Part shown: in pieces, positions 1 through 8,600 of the stretch
How the letters are laid out: each line of letters starts with the position of its first letter
Numbering within the stretch: the stretch's first letter is position 1
Assembly: GCA_025964555.1 (NCBI GenBank)
Contig: JAOPYQ010000009.1
Coordinates: forward strand, 62,001 to 126,000
Origin: Thermoleophilia bacterium
Lineage (GTDB): Bacteria > Actinomycetota > Thermoleophilia > Gaiellales > SKUG01
Direction of reading: 5' to 3'
DNA: 64,000 bases
Position numbers and translations under genes: made by a program
The notes under the pieces: generated by a model
Databases searched by the model: none
The model's input: the letters and a program-made list of their open reading frames with translations, nothing else
Told to the model about the DNA's origin: nothing

Positions 1-325
1 TCGAGTGCGAGTTGGTGGCCGGCACCCACAGCACGAGCTCCGGCCTGGAGAAGTCGATCGCGGCGAGTGCCCGATCGGCGTCGGCTCGCGCACGCTCGTG
101 GTCGATCTCGCCGGGCACCGCCAGCTTGGTGTCGCGCAGCTCCGCAGCCTGCGGCTTGGGACCATCAGCCTTGTGGCCGCGGGTGGTCGCGGTCTTGCTG
201 CCCGCGCGATCCTGCGGCGGCGTCTGGTTGGTGAACTCCGCCTGCACGGCGCGCGCGACGTCGTGGAGCGGGCTGCCGAGGTTGCCGAAGGCATCCTTGG
301 CGGCATCGAAGAGTTCGGCGAGCAT
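1..325 (-). CDS. hypothetical protein, 3' end outside window
   Basis: I read an open frame of about 108 residues from ATG at 325 to the window edge. It begins MLAELFDAAKDAFGNLGSP and contains LVLWVPATNSHS near the edge. A strong ribosome binding site (GGAAGGA) lies five bases before the ATG, so the start is well supported. It is the last visible gene of the glycine-cleavage run, about 100 bases after gcvPB on the same strand. The visible part is soluble, Ala/Asp-rich and without a signal peptide. I do not recognise the family. Its position suggests co-transcription with gcv, but nothing in the visible part shows a link to glycine metabolism. Confidence 0.6.
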   Translation of the reverse strand, partial: MLAELFDAAKDAFGNLGSPLHDVARAVQAEFTNQTPPQDRAGSKTATTRGHKADGPKPQAAELRDTKLAVPGEIDHERARADADRALAAIDFSRPELVLWVPATNSHS

Positions 326-424
326 GCGGCGTCCTTCCGTCCTGGACCCCGCTCCGCCGAGACATGGTGCACCGGCCCGCCACCACCGTCAACCGGGTAC
401 CGGCGCGCGTCGCGCGATCGTCGA

Positions 425-2032
425 TCAGGTCGCGGCCGGAAGCCGCTCGGAGACGTAGGGGTCGACGAGGATCGGCTGGCGCGCGGAGCGGGCCTCGTCC
501 ATGCGCCGAACGAGCGTCGTGTGCGGTGCGGTGATGACGGTCTGTGGATCCGACTCGGCTTCGGCGATCACGGAGCGGATCGCGGCGGCGAACGCCTCGA
601 GCGTCTCGCGGGTCTCGGTCTCGGTGGGCTCGATCATGAGCGCCTCGTCGACGAGGATCGGGAAGTACATCGTCGGCGGGTGGTAGCCGTGATCCATGAT
701 CCGCTTGGCGATGTCGAGCGCGCGGATGCCGGTGCGCGCCTTCACGTCGCCGGCTGACACCACGAACTCGTGCATGCAGCTTCGATCGAACGCCGGCGGC
801 AGCACGTCGCGGATGAGCTCCATCAGGTAGTTGGCGTTGACGACGGCCAGCTCGCTCGCGCGGCGCAGCCCGTCGCGCCCGTGCGTGACGACGTATGCCC
901 ACGCGCGAACGAGGATGCCGACGTTGCCGAAGAAGCGCGACACGGAACCGATCGAGCCGTCGATGTGGTCGACGACGTCGTAGTGCCCGTCGGGATGCTG
1001 CACGATGCGCGGCAGCGGCAGCAGGTGCGCGAGGCGCTCGGCGACCGCGACCGGACCGGCCCCCGGACCGCCGCCGCCGTGCGGCGTGGACAGGGTCTTG
1101 TGGACGTTGACGTGGACGATGTCGAAGCCCATGTCGCCCGGCCGAACCTTGCCCATGATCGCGTTCAGGTTCGCGCCGTCGTAGTACAGCAGTCCGCCGA
1201 CCTCGTGCACCGCAGCTGCGATCTCTCGGATGCGTTCGTCCAGCAGCCCGAGCGTGTTCGGGTTGGTGAGCATGAGCCCGGCGACGTCATGCTCGGCGCA
1301 GGCAGCGCGCACCGCGTCGAGATCCATGCCGCCGCGTGCGTCGGTGGGGATGCTCACCGTGCGCATGCCGGCCATGCGGACCGTCGCGGGGTTGGTGCCG
1401 TGCGCGGTGTCGGGCACGAGCACCGCGAGCGGCTCGGACTCGACCTCGCCGCGTGCGACGCGCTCCTGGTGGAACGCACGCATGAGCAGCAGCCCGGTGA
1501 ACTCGCCGTGGGCGCCGGCCGCGGGCTGGAGCGTCACCGCGGGCAGGCCCGACAGCTCGCCGATCGCGTGCTGCAGCTCGTGGAGCATTCCGAGCAGCCC
1601 CTGCGTCACCGATGGCGGAGCGAGCGGGTGCAGGCGCGCGAATGCCGGCATCGCGGCGATCTCGTCGTGCACCTTCGGGTTGTACTTCATGGTGCAGGAG
1701 CCGAGCGGATAGAAGCCCGAGTCGATCGAGTGGTTGCGCTGGGACAGGCGCACGAAGTGGCGCATGAGCGTCGGCTCGGCGACCTCGGGCAGCGGCGGGG
1801 CGTCGTCGCGACGCAGCGCGGCAGGCACGCCGGCGAGCGCGGCGTCGACGTCGACGTCATGGACGAGCCGCGAGCTTCGTCGACCCGGGCGCGAGCGCTC
1901 GAAGATCGTCGGCTCGCTCGCCGGGTGGATGCCCGCGGGTACGACGTGCTCGGTCGCGGCGCTGGAGGTGGTCGTCTCGCTGTCCGGCGCGGTTGCCGGG
2001 AGATTCGTGGGCCGTGGCGGCGTCATGGTCAT
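425..2032 (-). CDS. gcvPB: glycine dehydrogenase (aminomethyl-transferring) subunit 2
   Basis: This is the PLP-carrying subunit of the split P-protein, 535 residues. With GcvPA it decarboxylates glycine and passes the aminomethyl group to lipoyl-GcvH in the cytoplasm. Family signatures include SGFYPLGSCTMKYNPK (about 105-120) and the PLP lysine K312 in the context DIVHVNVHKT, followed by a glycine-rich stretch. ATG at 2032 was chosen because it overlaps the gcvPA stop (ATGA) and is preceded by GGAGGAGGG; the open frame extends further upstream, but that part is a shadow of gcvPA. About 45 low-complexity residues precede the conserved domain, making it somewhat longer than typical. Translation is probably coupled to gcvPA. 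Confidence 0.96.
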   Translation of the reverse strand: MTMTPPRPTNLPATAPDSETTTSSAATEHVVPAGIHPASEPTIFERSRPGRRSSRLVHDVDVDAALAGVPAALRRDDAPPLPEVAEPTLMRHFVRLSQRNHSIDSGFYPLGSCTMKYNPKVHDEIAAMPAFARLHPLAPPSVTQGLLGMLHELQHAIGELSGLPAVTLQPAAGAHGEFTGLLLMRAFHQERVARGEVESEPLAVLVPDTAHGTNPATVRMAGMRTVSIPTDARGGMDLDAVRAACAEHDVAGLMLTNPNTLGLLDERIREIAAAVHEVGGLLYYDGANLNAIMGKVRPGDMGFDIVHVNVHKTLSTPHGGGGPGAGPVAVAERLAHLLPLPRIVQHPDGHYDVVDHIDGSIGSVSRFFGNVGILVRAWAYVVTHGRDGLRRASELAVVNANYLMELIRDVLPPAFDRSCMHEFVVSAGDVKARTGIRALDIAKRIMDHGYHPPTMYFPILVDEALMIEPTETETRETLEAFAAAIRSVIAEAESDPQTVITAPHTTLVRRMDEARSARQPILVDPYVSERLPAAT

Positions 2033-3402
2033 CGACCCTCCTCCGCGATCGCGCGTTCCAAGGTACTCGCGAGGCGTTCGATGTCGTCGTCGGATCGTTG
2101 CTCGGTTGCGGCGACGAGCAGCGCACCGTTGCCCAGGGTCGACCAGCCCGCAGCGGCTGGCCAGCCGGCGAGCACGCCGTCCTGCGCCGTGCGCTCGACG
2201 ACCTTCGCCGCATCGACGGGCAGCTCGACGAGGAACTCGCGGAACACCGGTGCCCCGCTGCCGCCAGGTCCGGCGGTGACGCCAGGCACGTCGAGCAGTC
2301 GCGCGCGCGTCGCGGCGGCTCGCTCGAACTGCGTCGCGCCGAGTTCGCGGATGCCCTGCGGACCGAGCCACGACAGGTACACGAGACCGGCAAGCGCACA
2401 CAGTGCCTGGTTGGTGCAGATGTTGGACGTGGCCTTCTCGCGACGGATGTGCTGCTCGCGCGTCTGGAGCGTCAGCACGTAGCCGCGGGTGCCGTCGGAG
2501 TCGACGGTCTCGCCGACGATGCGTCCGGGCATGCGACGCAGGAACTGCTGCTGGGCCGCCATGAACCCGAACGTCGGACCACCAGCGGTGGGCGCAAGGC
2601 CGAGCGGCTGACCGTCGCCGACGACCACGCCTGCGCCGTACGCGCCGGGGGCCTCCAGCACGCCGAGTGACAGCGGGTCGGCGCTCACGACCGGCACCGC
2701 GCCCGCGGCGTCGGCGTCGGCAACCAGCCGAGGTGCGTCCTCGAGCAGGCCGAAGGCGTTGGGCTGCTGCACGACGACCGCGGCGGTGTCGTCGCCGAGC
2801 ACGGCCGCGACCTTCGCCGGGTCGACGAGCCCGGTCTCCGGGTCATGGTCGACGACATGCATCGTCATCCCATATGCACCCGCGTAGGTGTGCAGCACCG
2901 CGCGCACCTGGGGCGCGACCGTGCCGAGCACGACGAGTTCGGAGCGACCGGTGGTCTGCTCCGCGAGGTACGTCGCCTCGGCGACCGCGGTCGCGCCGTC
3001 GTAGAGCGAGGCGTTGGAGACGGGCAGCCCGGCGAGCGCGGCGATGCTCGACTGGAACTCGAAGATCGTCTGGAGCGTGCCCTGGCTCAGCTCAGGCTGG
3101 TATGGCGTGTAGGCAGTGGCGAACTCGCTGCGCGACACGACGGCTCGCACGGCGGCGGGCACGTAGTGGTCGTAGCTGCCGACGCCGAGGAACGAGATCG
3201 CGCGCGACAGGTCGATCGTCTCGTCGGCGAAGGCACGCGCACGCGCCAGGAGTTCGGGTTCGGGAATGCCGAGGGGCAGGTCGAGCTCACGCCCGATCCG
3301 CAGGTCGGGCGGGATGTCGGCGAACAGGTCGTCGACGGCATCCACACCGATCGTCGCCAGCATGTGGCGAAGGTCATCGGCAGTCGCGGGAGCGTAGGGC
3401 AT
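2029..3402 (-). CDS. gcvPA: glycine dehydrogenase (aminomethyl-transferring) subunit 1
   Basis: The 457-residue N-terminal-type subunit of the two-subunit P-protein, partner of GcvPB. The start MPYAPATADDLRHMLATIGV matches the usual beginning of GcvPA (a YxPxTxxDxxxML pattern), which fixes ATG at 3402. The fold type I aminotransferase body is present, but the PLP lysine is in the other subunit, as expected for the split form. There is no clear Shine-Dalgarno. A TAGTAT hexamer sits ten bases upstream of the ATG, so transcription may begin very close to the start codon. Its stop overlaps the gcvPB start by four bases. Confidence 0.95.
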   Translation of the reverse strand: MPYAPATADDLRHMLATIGVDAVDDLFADIPPDLRIGRELDLPLGIPEPELLARARAFADETIDLSRAISFLGVGSYDHYVPAAVRAVVSRSEFATAYTPYQPELSQGTLQTIFEFQSSIAALAGLPVSNASLYDGATAVAEATYLAEQTTGRSELVVLGTVAPQVRAVLHTYAGAYGMTMHVVDHDPETGLVDPAKVAAVLGDDTAAVVVQQPNAFGLLEDAPRLVADADAAGAVPVVSADPLSLGVLEAPGAYGAGVVVGDGQPLGLAPTAGGPTFGFMAAQQQFLRRMPGRIVGETVDSDGTRGYVLTLQTREQHIRREKATSNICTNQALCALAGLVYLSWLGPQGIRELGATQFERAAATRARLLDVPGVTAGPGGSGAPVFREFLVELPVDAAKVVERTAQDGVLAGWPAAAGWSTLGNGALLVAATEQRSDDDIERLASTLERAIAEEGR

Positions 3403-3454
3403 GTTGCTCGCGATACTACTCTCGGTATCGGCGCGTCCGGGCGCTGCCGGGCGG

Positions 3455-3922
3455 CTAGAAGGAGCCGACGCCGAGCAGCAGCAGTGCGGAGACGTCGAAC
3501 GTCACCAGCATGAGCAGCATGAAGCTCGTTGCCTTGTGTCCGAGGCGGCGGAAGATGCGCGCGAGCAGGTACGAGGTGACGGCCAGCACGAGGCATCCGA
3601 TGATCACCTTGGTGCTGAGCCATTCGTGGCACGGGATGCCGAAGCAGTCGGCTGCGGGGCCCAGCTTGAAGGCGTAGCTCCAGAGTGCCAGGTGCAGTGC
3701 GCACCAGATGGTGAGCACGACGAGGAAGAAGGCGGCGTCGATGAGCTTGCCGACGGCGGCGAATGCGAGCGCGACCGTCTGCAGCGGCAGCCGCGCGACG
3801 CGCTGGCCGGCGGTCGGCTTGGAAGCCGGCGCGGTTCCCGCGGCGAAGCGGAAGGGCGGCGGCTCGCTTGCGTCGGTGCATCGCACGCGACGCGGCTTGA
3901 CCTGGAGTTGCACTTGCGACAT
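3455..3922 (-). CDS. small membrane protein between gcvPA and gcvH
   Basis: A 155-residue protein with about 45 polar residues at the N-terminus followed by three probable membrane spans (around 52-82, 105-125 and 133-153). The loop between the first two spans carries two cysteines (ADCFGIPCHEW). I do not recognise the family. It lies in the same orientation as the gcv genes, 52 bases upstream of gcvPA and after a 166-base gap from gcvH, so it may be co-transcribed, but a transport or sensing role is only speculation. There is no strong Shine-Dalgarno. A TAGGAT hexamer lies nine bases before the ATG, compatible with a nearly leaderless transcript. Confidence 0.75.
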   Translation of the reverse strand: MSQVQLQVKPRRVRCTDASEPPPFRFAAGTAPASKPTAGQRVARLPLQTVALAFAAVGKLIDAAFFLVVLTIWCALHLALWSYAFKLGPAADCFGIPCHEWLSTKVIIGCLVLAVTSYLLARIFRRLGHKATSFMLLMLVTFDVSALLLLGVGSF

Positions 3923-4088
3923 GAAGGGATGATCCTACCGAAAACGATGGTCGCACCCGGTCTTCGACGCCCGGCGTGCCACTCCTGCCACCGATCTGGC
4001 CGGTGCGGGAAATAGGCTGCTCATACGTACTTTTCGTCAGGAATTCCGCAGCGTGCGGGGGATCCCGGGCGCGCGAGGTGAGCGTTCG

Positions 4089-4469
4089 CTAGATGAGGGC
4101 CTGGTACGCGTCGGCGTCGAGCAGGCCGTCGGCCTCGGCAGGGTCGGTGAGCTTCACCTTCACGAGCCACGCGCCGTAGGGGTCGTCGTTCACGGCTTCG
4201 GGCGAATCGACGACGGACTGGTTGACCTCGAGCACCTCGCCACCGAGCGGGGCGATGATGTCGCTCACGGCCTTGACGCTCTCGAGCTCGCCGTAGCCGT
4301 CGCCGGCCTTGATCGTCTGCCCGACCTCGGGCCCGGCGTAGTAGACGATATCGCCGAGCGCGTCCTGCGCGTGCCAGGTGACGCCGAACGTGGCGACGTC
4401 GCCCTCGATGCGCGCCCAGTCGTGGGCCTCGTGGTAGCGGAGTTCGGCGGGGTAGCTGGCATCGGCCAT
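4089..4469 (-). CDS. gcvH: glycine cleavage system H protein
   Basis: A 126-residue lipoyl-carrier protein of the glycine cleavage system. It shuttles the methylamine-loaded lipoyl arm between the P, T and L proteins. The lipoylation lysine is K66 in GELESVKAVSD, and the flanking IVYYAGPEVGQTIKAGD and IIAPLGGEVLEVN segments are typical. The length is normal for the family. The start is supported by AAGGAG nine bases upstream. It lies 84 bases downstream of gcvT; that gap contains a 13-base direct repeat (TGCGGGTCGGATC twice) and no space for a glycine riboswitch. No lipoamide dehydrogenase gene is in the window. Confidence 0.96.
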   Translation of the reverse strand: MADASYPAELRYHEAHDWARIEGDVATFGVTWHAQDALGDIVYYAGPEVGQTIKAGDGYGELESVKAVSDIIAPLGGEVLEVNQSVVDSPEAVNDDPYGAWLVKVKLTDPAEADGLLDADAYQALI

Positions 4470-4553
4470 TCGAGGTGCTCCTTGCGGGTCGGATCCTGCG
4501 GGTCGGATCGAGACGGAACCTACACCAGCGATGTCGGAGCGTGAGGGTCGCAG

Positions 4554-5651
4554 TCAGCCGAGCGAGCCGCGCACGAACGGGCGTTGGGCGACCGTTGCGT
4601 CGACGCGGGTGCCGCGGATGTCGAGCGAGAGCTCGGTGCCGGTAGCGGCGTGCTCGGCGTCGACCCATGCGAGCGCGATGCCCTGGCGCAGCACGGGGCT
4701 CATGGTGCCGCTCGTGACGGTGCCGATCGCGGCGTCGCCAACGAGCACGGTGGTGCCGGCACGTGGGATGCCGCGCCCGGTGACGGACACGGGGACGAGC
4801 TTCTGTCGCGGGCCGGCGTCGCGGATCGCGCGCAGTGCCTCGTGGGCTGGGCCGCCGCCGGGTACGTCGCGTGATGCGGCGAAGGCGAGGCCGGCGCCGA
4901 TCGGGTCGCGGTCGGGGCCGATGTCGTTGCCGTGCAGCGGATAGCACGCCTCGAGGCGGAGGGTGTCGCGCGAGCCGAGGCCGCAGGGCGTGACGCGCAC
5001 GTCATCGGCGAGCAGGTTCCACAGGCCGACCGCGCCGTCGGCGGGAACGAGCAGCTCGCAGCCACGTTCACCGGTGTAGCCGGTGGTGGCGACGATCACT
5101 ACGGAGTGCGCGACCGGAGCCGTGACGAAGTGGAATGGACGTTCGCCTCGAACGTCGACAGCCGTGAGCTCGGCGAGCACGTCGAGTGCAGCCGGCCCCT
5201 GCAGCGCGAGCATCGCCCAGCCGTCGGAGACGTCCTCCGCAATGCCGTCAAGGAGCGCGGCATCGTGCTCGCGGTTGGAGGCGTTGACCACGAGCAGCAG
5301 CTCGTCAGCTTCGATGCGGTAGGCGATGAGGTCGTCCTCGATGCCGCCCGCATCGTTGAGCAGCATCGAGTACTGCGCCTGACCGACGTCGGGGATGCGT
5401 GCGAGGTCGTTGCTGAGCACGCGCTGGAGCGCCGCGATCGCATCGGCGCCCTGCACGCGGAGCTGGCCCATGTGCGACACGTCGAACAGCCCGGCGCTGG
5501 TGCGCACGGCCGTGTGCTCGGCGATGATGCCCTCGTACTGGAGCGGCATGCGCCACCCCGCGAACGGGACGAGCTTCGCTCCTGCCTGCTCGTGCGCCTC
5601 GTCGAGCGGGGTGCGTCGCAGCAGTGGCGTGTCGACGGCTGACTCAGCCAT
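4554..5651 (-). CDS. gcvT: glycine cleavage T protein, aminomethyltransferase
   Basis: A 365-residue T protein. It transfers the one-carbon unit from aminomethyl-lipoyl-GcvH to tetrahydrofolate, releasing ammonia. It begins MAESAVDTPLLRRTPLDEAH and contains the diagnostic FAGWRMPLQY, GLFDVSHMGQ and GYTGERGCELL motifs; the folate-binding fold continues to a normal C-terminal barrel (VRGSLG end). ATG at 5651 lies inside the end of the RNase E/G gene, and the two overlap by eight bases in different frames. This overlap removes any leader in which the glycine riboswitch often found before gcvT could sit, so expression probably depends on upstream promoters. Confidence 0.95.
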   Translation of the reverse strand: MAESAVDTPLLRRTPLDEAHEQAGAKLVPFAGWRMPLQYEGIIAEHTAVRTSAGLFDVSHMGQLRVQGADAIAALQRVLSNDLARIPDVGQAQYSMLLNDAGGIEDDLIAYRIEADELLLVVNASNREHDAALLDGIAEDVSDGWAMLALQGPAALDVLAELTAVDVRGERPFHFVTAPVAHSVVIVATTGYTGERGCELLVPADGAVGLWNLLADDVRVTPCGLGSRDTLRLEACYPLHGNDIGPDRDPIGAGLAFAASRDVPGGGPAHEALRAIRDAGPRQKLVPVSVTGRGIPRAGTTVLVGDAAIGTVTSGTMSPVLRQGIALAWVDAEHAATGTELSLDIRGTRVDATVAQRPFVRGSLG

Positions 5652-8600
5652 TGCTCTGCGAGCTGGATCCGCCGGCACCGGAGGTCGATGCGCTGGATTC
5701 ACTGCCGCCGGAGCCGGAGCTGGGGCTGGATCCACCCGCGCTCGCGCCGCTGCCCGCTCCGGAACCCGAGCGGTTGCGGTTGCGTCCGCCGCGCGATCCG
5801 CGGCGACGTCGCCGCTGCCCGTTCGGTCCGGTGCCTGCGCCATGGGCGTCCTGGCCGCTGTCGCCGCCGTCGCCACCCTCGGCGGACTGACCATCTTCAG
5901 AGCCGCTGGAGCCGGCGTCGCCGCCCTGGGCCGCGGACGCGTTCTGGCTGCTGCGGTTGCGGTTGCCGCCCTGGCTGCGCTGACCGCCGCCCTGGCCGCC
6001 GCCGCCCTGACCGCCGCGGTTGCGATTGCCACCGTCGCTGCGCTGACCGCCGCCACCTGACGAAGCCGAGGACGCCGTCTCGACCGGCGTGCTCACGCCT
6101 CGCGAGGTCAGCAGGTCGTCGCCACCATCGGGGTCGATGCTCGGCTCGTCGCGATCGTGGTCGGGGACGCGTCGCGCGAGCGGGCGCTCGTCGGCATCGT
6201 CCTCGCCAGCGAGGCTCGCCGCGTCGAGCGAGGAGTCCTCGTCCGCGACGGCGTCCTCGTCGTCGATCTCGTCCGCGTCGTCCTCGGACTCGGCATCGGC
6301 CTCGCCGCCGGAGCCCGACGGCTCCTCGGACCCGTCGTCGGATCCGGAGTCGTCGCCGTGGTCGTCGTCGTCGCCGCGATCGCTGTCGTCGCTGTCGTCC
6401 TCGTCATCGAGGTCGTCCTCGTCGTCATCGTCGCCGCGATCATCATCATCATCGTCGTCGTCATCATCGTCGTCGTCGAGGTCGTCTTCATCCTCGTCGT
6501 CGTCCCCGTCTTCGTCGTCCTCGTCGGCGTTGTCGGGGTTGTCCTGCTCGAGCATGACGAGGCGCTGCGGGATCTCCGTGCGCTCGTCGTCCTCGGCGTC
6601 GGTCGCGTCGGTGCCTGCGGCGTCGACGTCGTCCTCGTCCTCGTCCTCGTCCTCGAAATCACCGTCGTCGTCGCCCTCTTCGAACTCCTCGCCTTCCTCG
6701 AAGTCCTCCGAGTCCTCCGTCGAGCCGGCTGCGCCGACCGCTGCGGTGACCTTCTTGCGGCCGCGTCCTCCACGACGCCGACGGCGACGTGCAGGCTTGA
6801 CGAGCGTCGCGAACGCGCGCCCACCAGCGGATGCTGCGATGAGGATCGTGCGTTCTTCGCCCACGAGCGATCCAGCGCCTACGACCACGACCAGCACGCC
6901 GTCGACCTCGGCCAGGCCGTCGTCCTCACATGAGGGGTCGACCCGATCGATGAGCACCTTGTGCTTGGTGCCGCGCAGGAGCGGCTCCGCGAGTGCTTCG
7001 ACCTTGGCCACGTCACCCGTCGCGCGGACCGCGAAGGTGTTGGGCGTGAGGTCCGGGTCTCCGAACACGCGCACGGTCTTGCCTGCGCGCTTGTTGAGCT
7101 CGGCCTGCTTGCCCTGGTTGCCCGCGAGCACGCGCGCCACGTCGGGCTGCGTCTCGATGGCGACCGCGTCGACGTCGTCGCCGAGGCCGATCGCGAGGTC
7201 GACGACCGCGCGCTCGACTTCGATGGCGTGCGTCTCGGCGCTCACGGTCACGCCGCGGCCTTCGCAGGTGCGACAGGTCGAGGTGAGGATCTCGCGCACG
7301 CCCTCGGAGACGTTCTGGCGGGTCATCTCGACCAGGCCCAGCGGGCTGATCTCGACGAGGTAAGTCTTGGTGCGGTCCTTGCTGAGCTCCTTGCGGAAGT
7401 GCTCGAGCACCATGTCGCGGTTCTTCATCAGGTTCATGTCGATGAAGTCGACGACGATGATGCCGCCGAGGTCGCGCAGTCGCAGCTGTCGCACGACTTC
7501 CTCCGCGGCCTCCATGTTGGTCTTGGTGATCGTCTCCTCGAGCGAGGCGGTGCCGACGTTGCGACCGGTGTTCACGTCGATCACGTGGAACGCCTCGGTC
7601 TTGTCGATGATCAGGTAGCCACCGCTGACCAGCTCGGCGCGCTTGCTGAGCGTGGAGCGGATCGCTTCCTCGACGCCGTAGCTCTCGAAGAGCGGGCGCT
7701 GACCGTCATGCATGCGGACGCGCTCGGCCAGGATCGGCGACGTGCGCTTGAGGTAGTTCATGATGCGCTGGTACTGGCGATCGTCGTCGACGAGCACCTC
7801 CTCGACCTCGTCGTTCATGAGGTCGCGGATGATGCGCAGCGACAGGTCCGCTTCGTTGTAGAGCAGCTTCGGGGCGCGGGCCTGACCGGCCTTGTCCATG
7901 AGCTGCTCGTGCAGGCGAAGCAGGAGCTGGAGGTCCTTGGCGATGTCCTCTTCGAGGGCGCCTTCGGCGGCGGTGCGGACGATGAGTCCTCCGCCCCAGG
8001 GCAGCTCGAACTGCTTGACGATGTCACGCAGGCGGTTGCGCTCGGCCTCCTCGAGTCGGCGACTGACACCGAGGCCCTCGCCGTCGGGCACGTACACGAG
8101 GTAGCGACCGGCGAGCGAGTACTGGGTCGTCAGGCGCGAGCCCTTCGTGCCCATCGGGTCCTTGACGACCTGGCAGAGGATCTCCTGGCCCGGCTTGAGC
8201 AGGTCCTGGATCTTCTTCTTGTTCTGGATGCGTGCGCGTCCACGACCCTTGGACTTCTCCTCCTTGGGCTTGCCCTCTTCCTCGGCCTTGGCTGCCGCGG
8301 CAGCTTCCGCGTCCTCCTCGTCCATGGCGTCGCTGATGTCGAGCGTCTCGTCGTTGTCGGCTGCGGCTCGCTCCATCGCTTCCGCGGGAGTGCCGGGGGC
8401 CTCGACCGTGACGATCTCGCCGTCCTCGGTGACGGCGGCGGCGGTGGGCGTCTCGGCGGCGCTGGTCGCTTCCATCTCCGTGACCATGGAGACCTTCATG
8501 ATCTGGTCGGAGTCGGCAGCTGCCGGGGTGATCTCGTCGACGTACAGGAAGCCGTTGCGCTCCAGGCCGATGTCGACGAACGCCGCTTCCATGCCGCGCA

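Noticed and set aside
4470-4553. Glycine riboswitch before gcvH
   Set aside because: The gap is only 84 bases, shows a simple 13-base direct repeat and lacks the two conserved aptamer cores.
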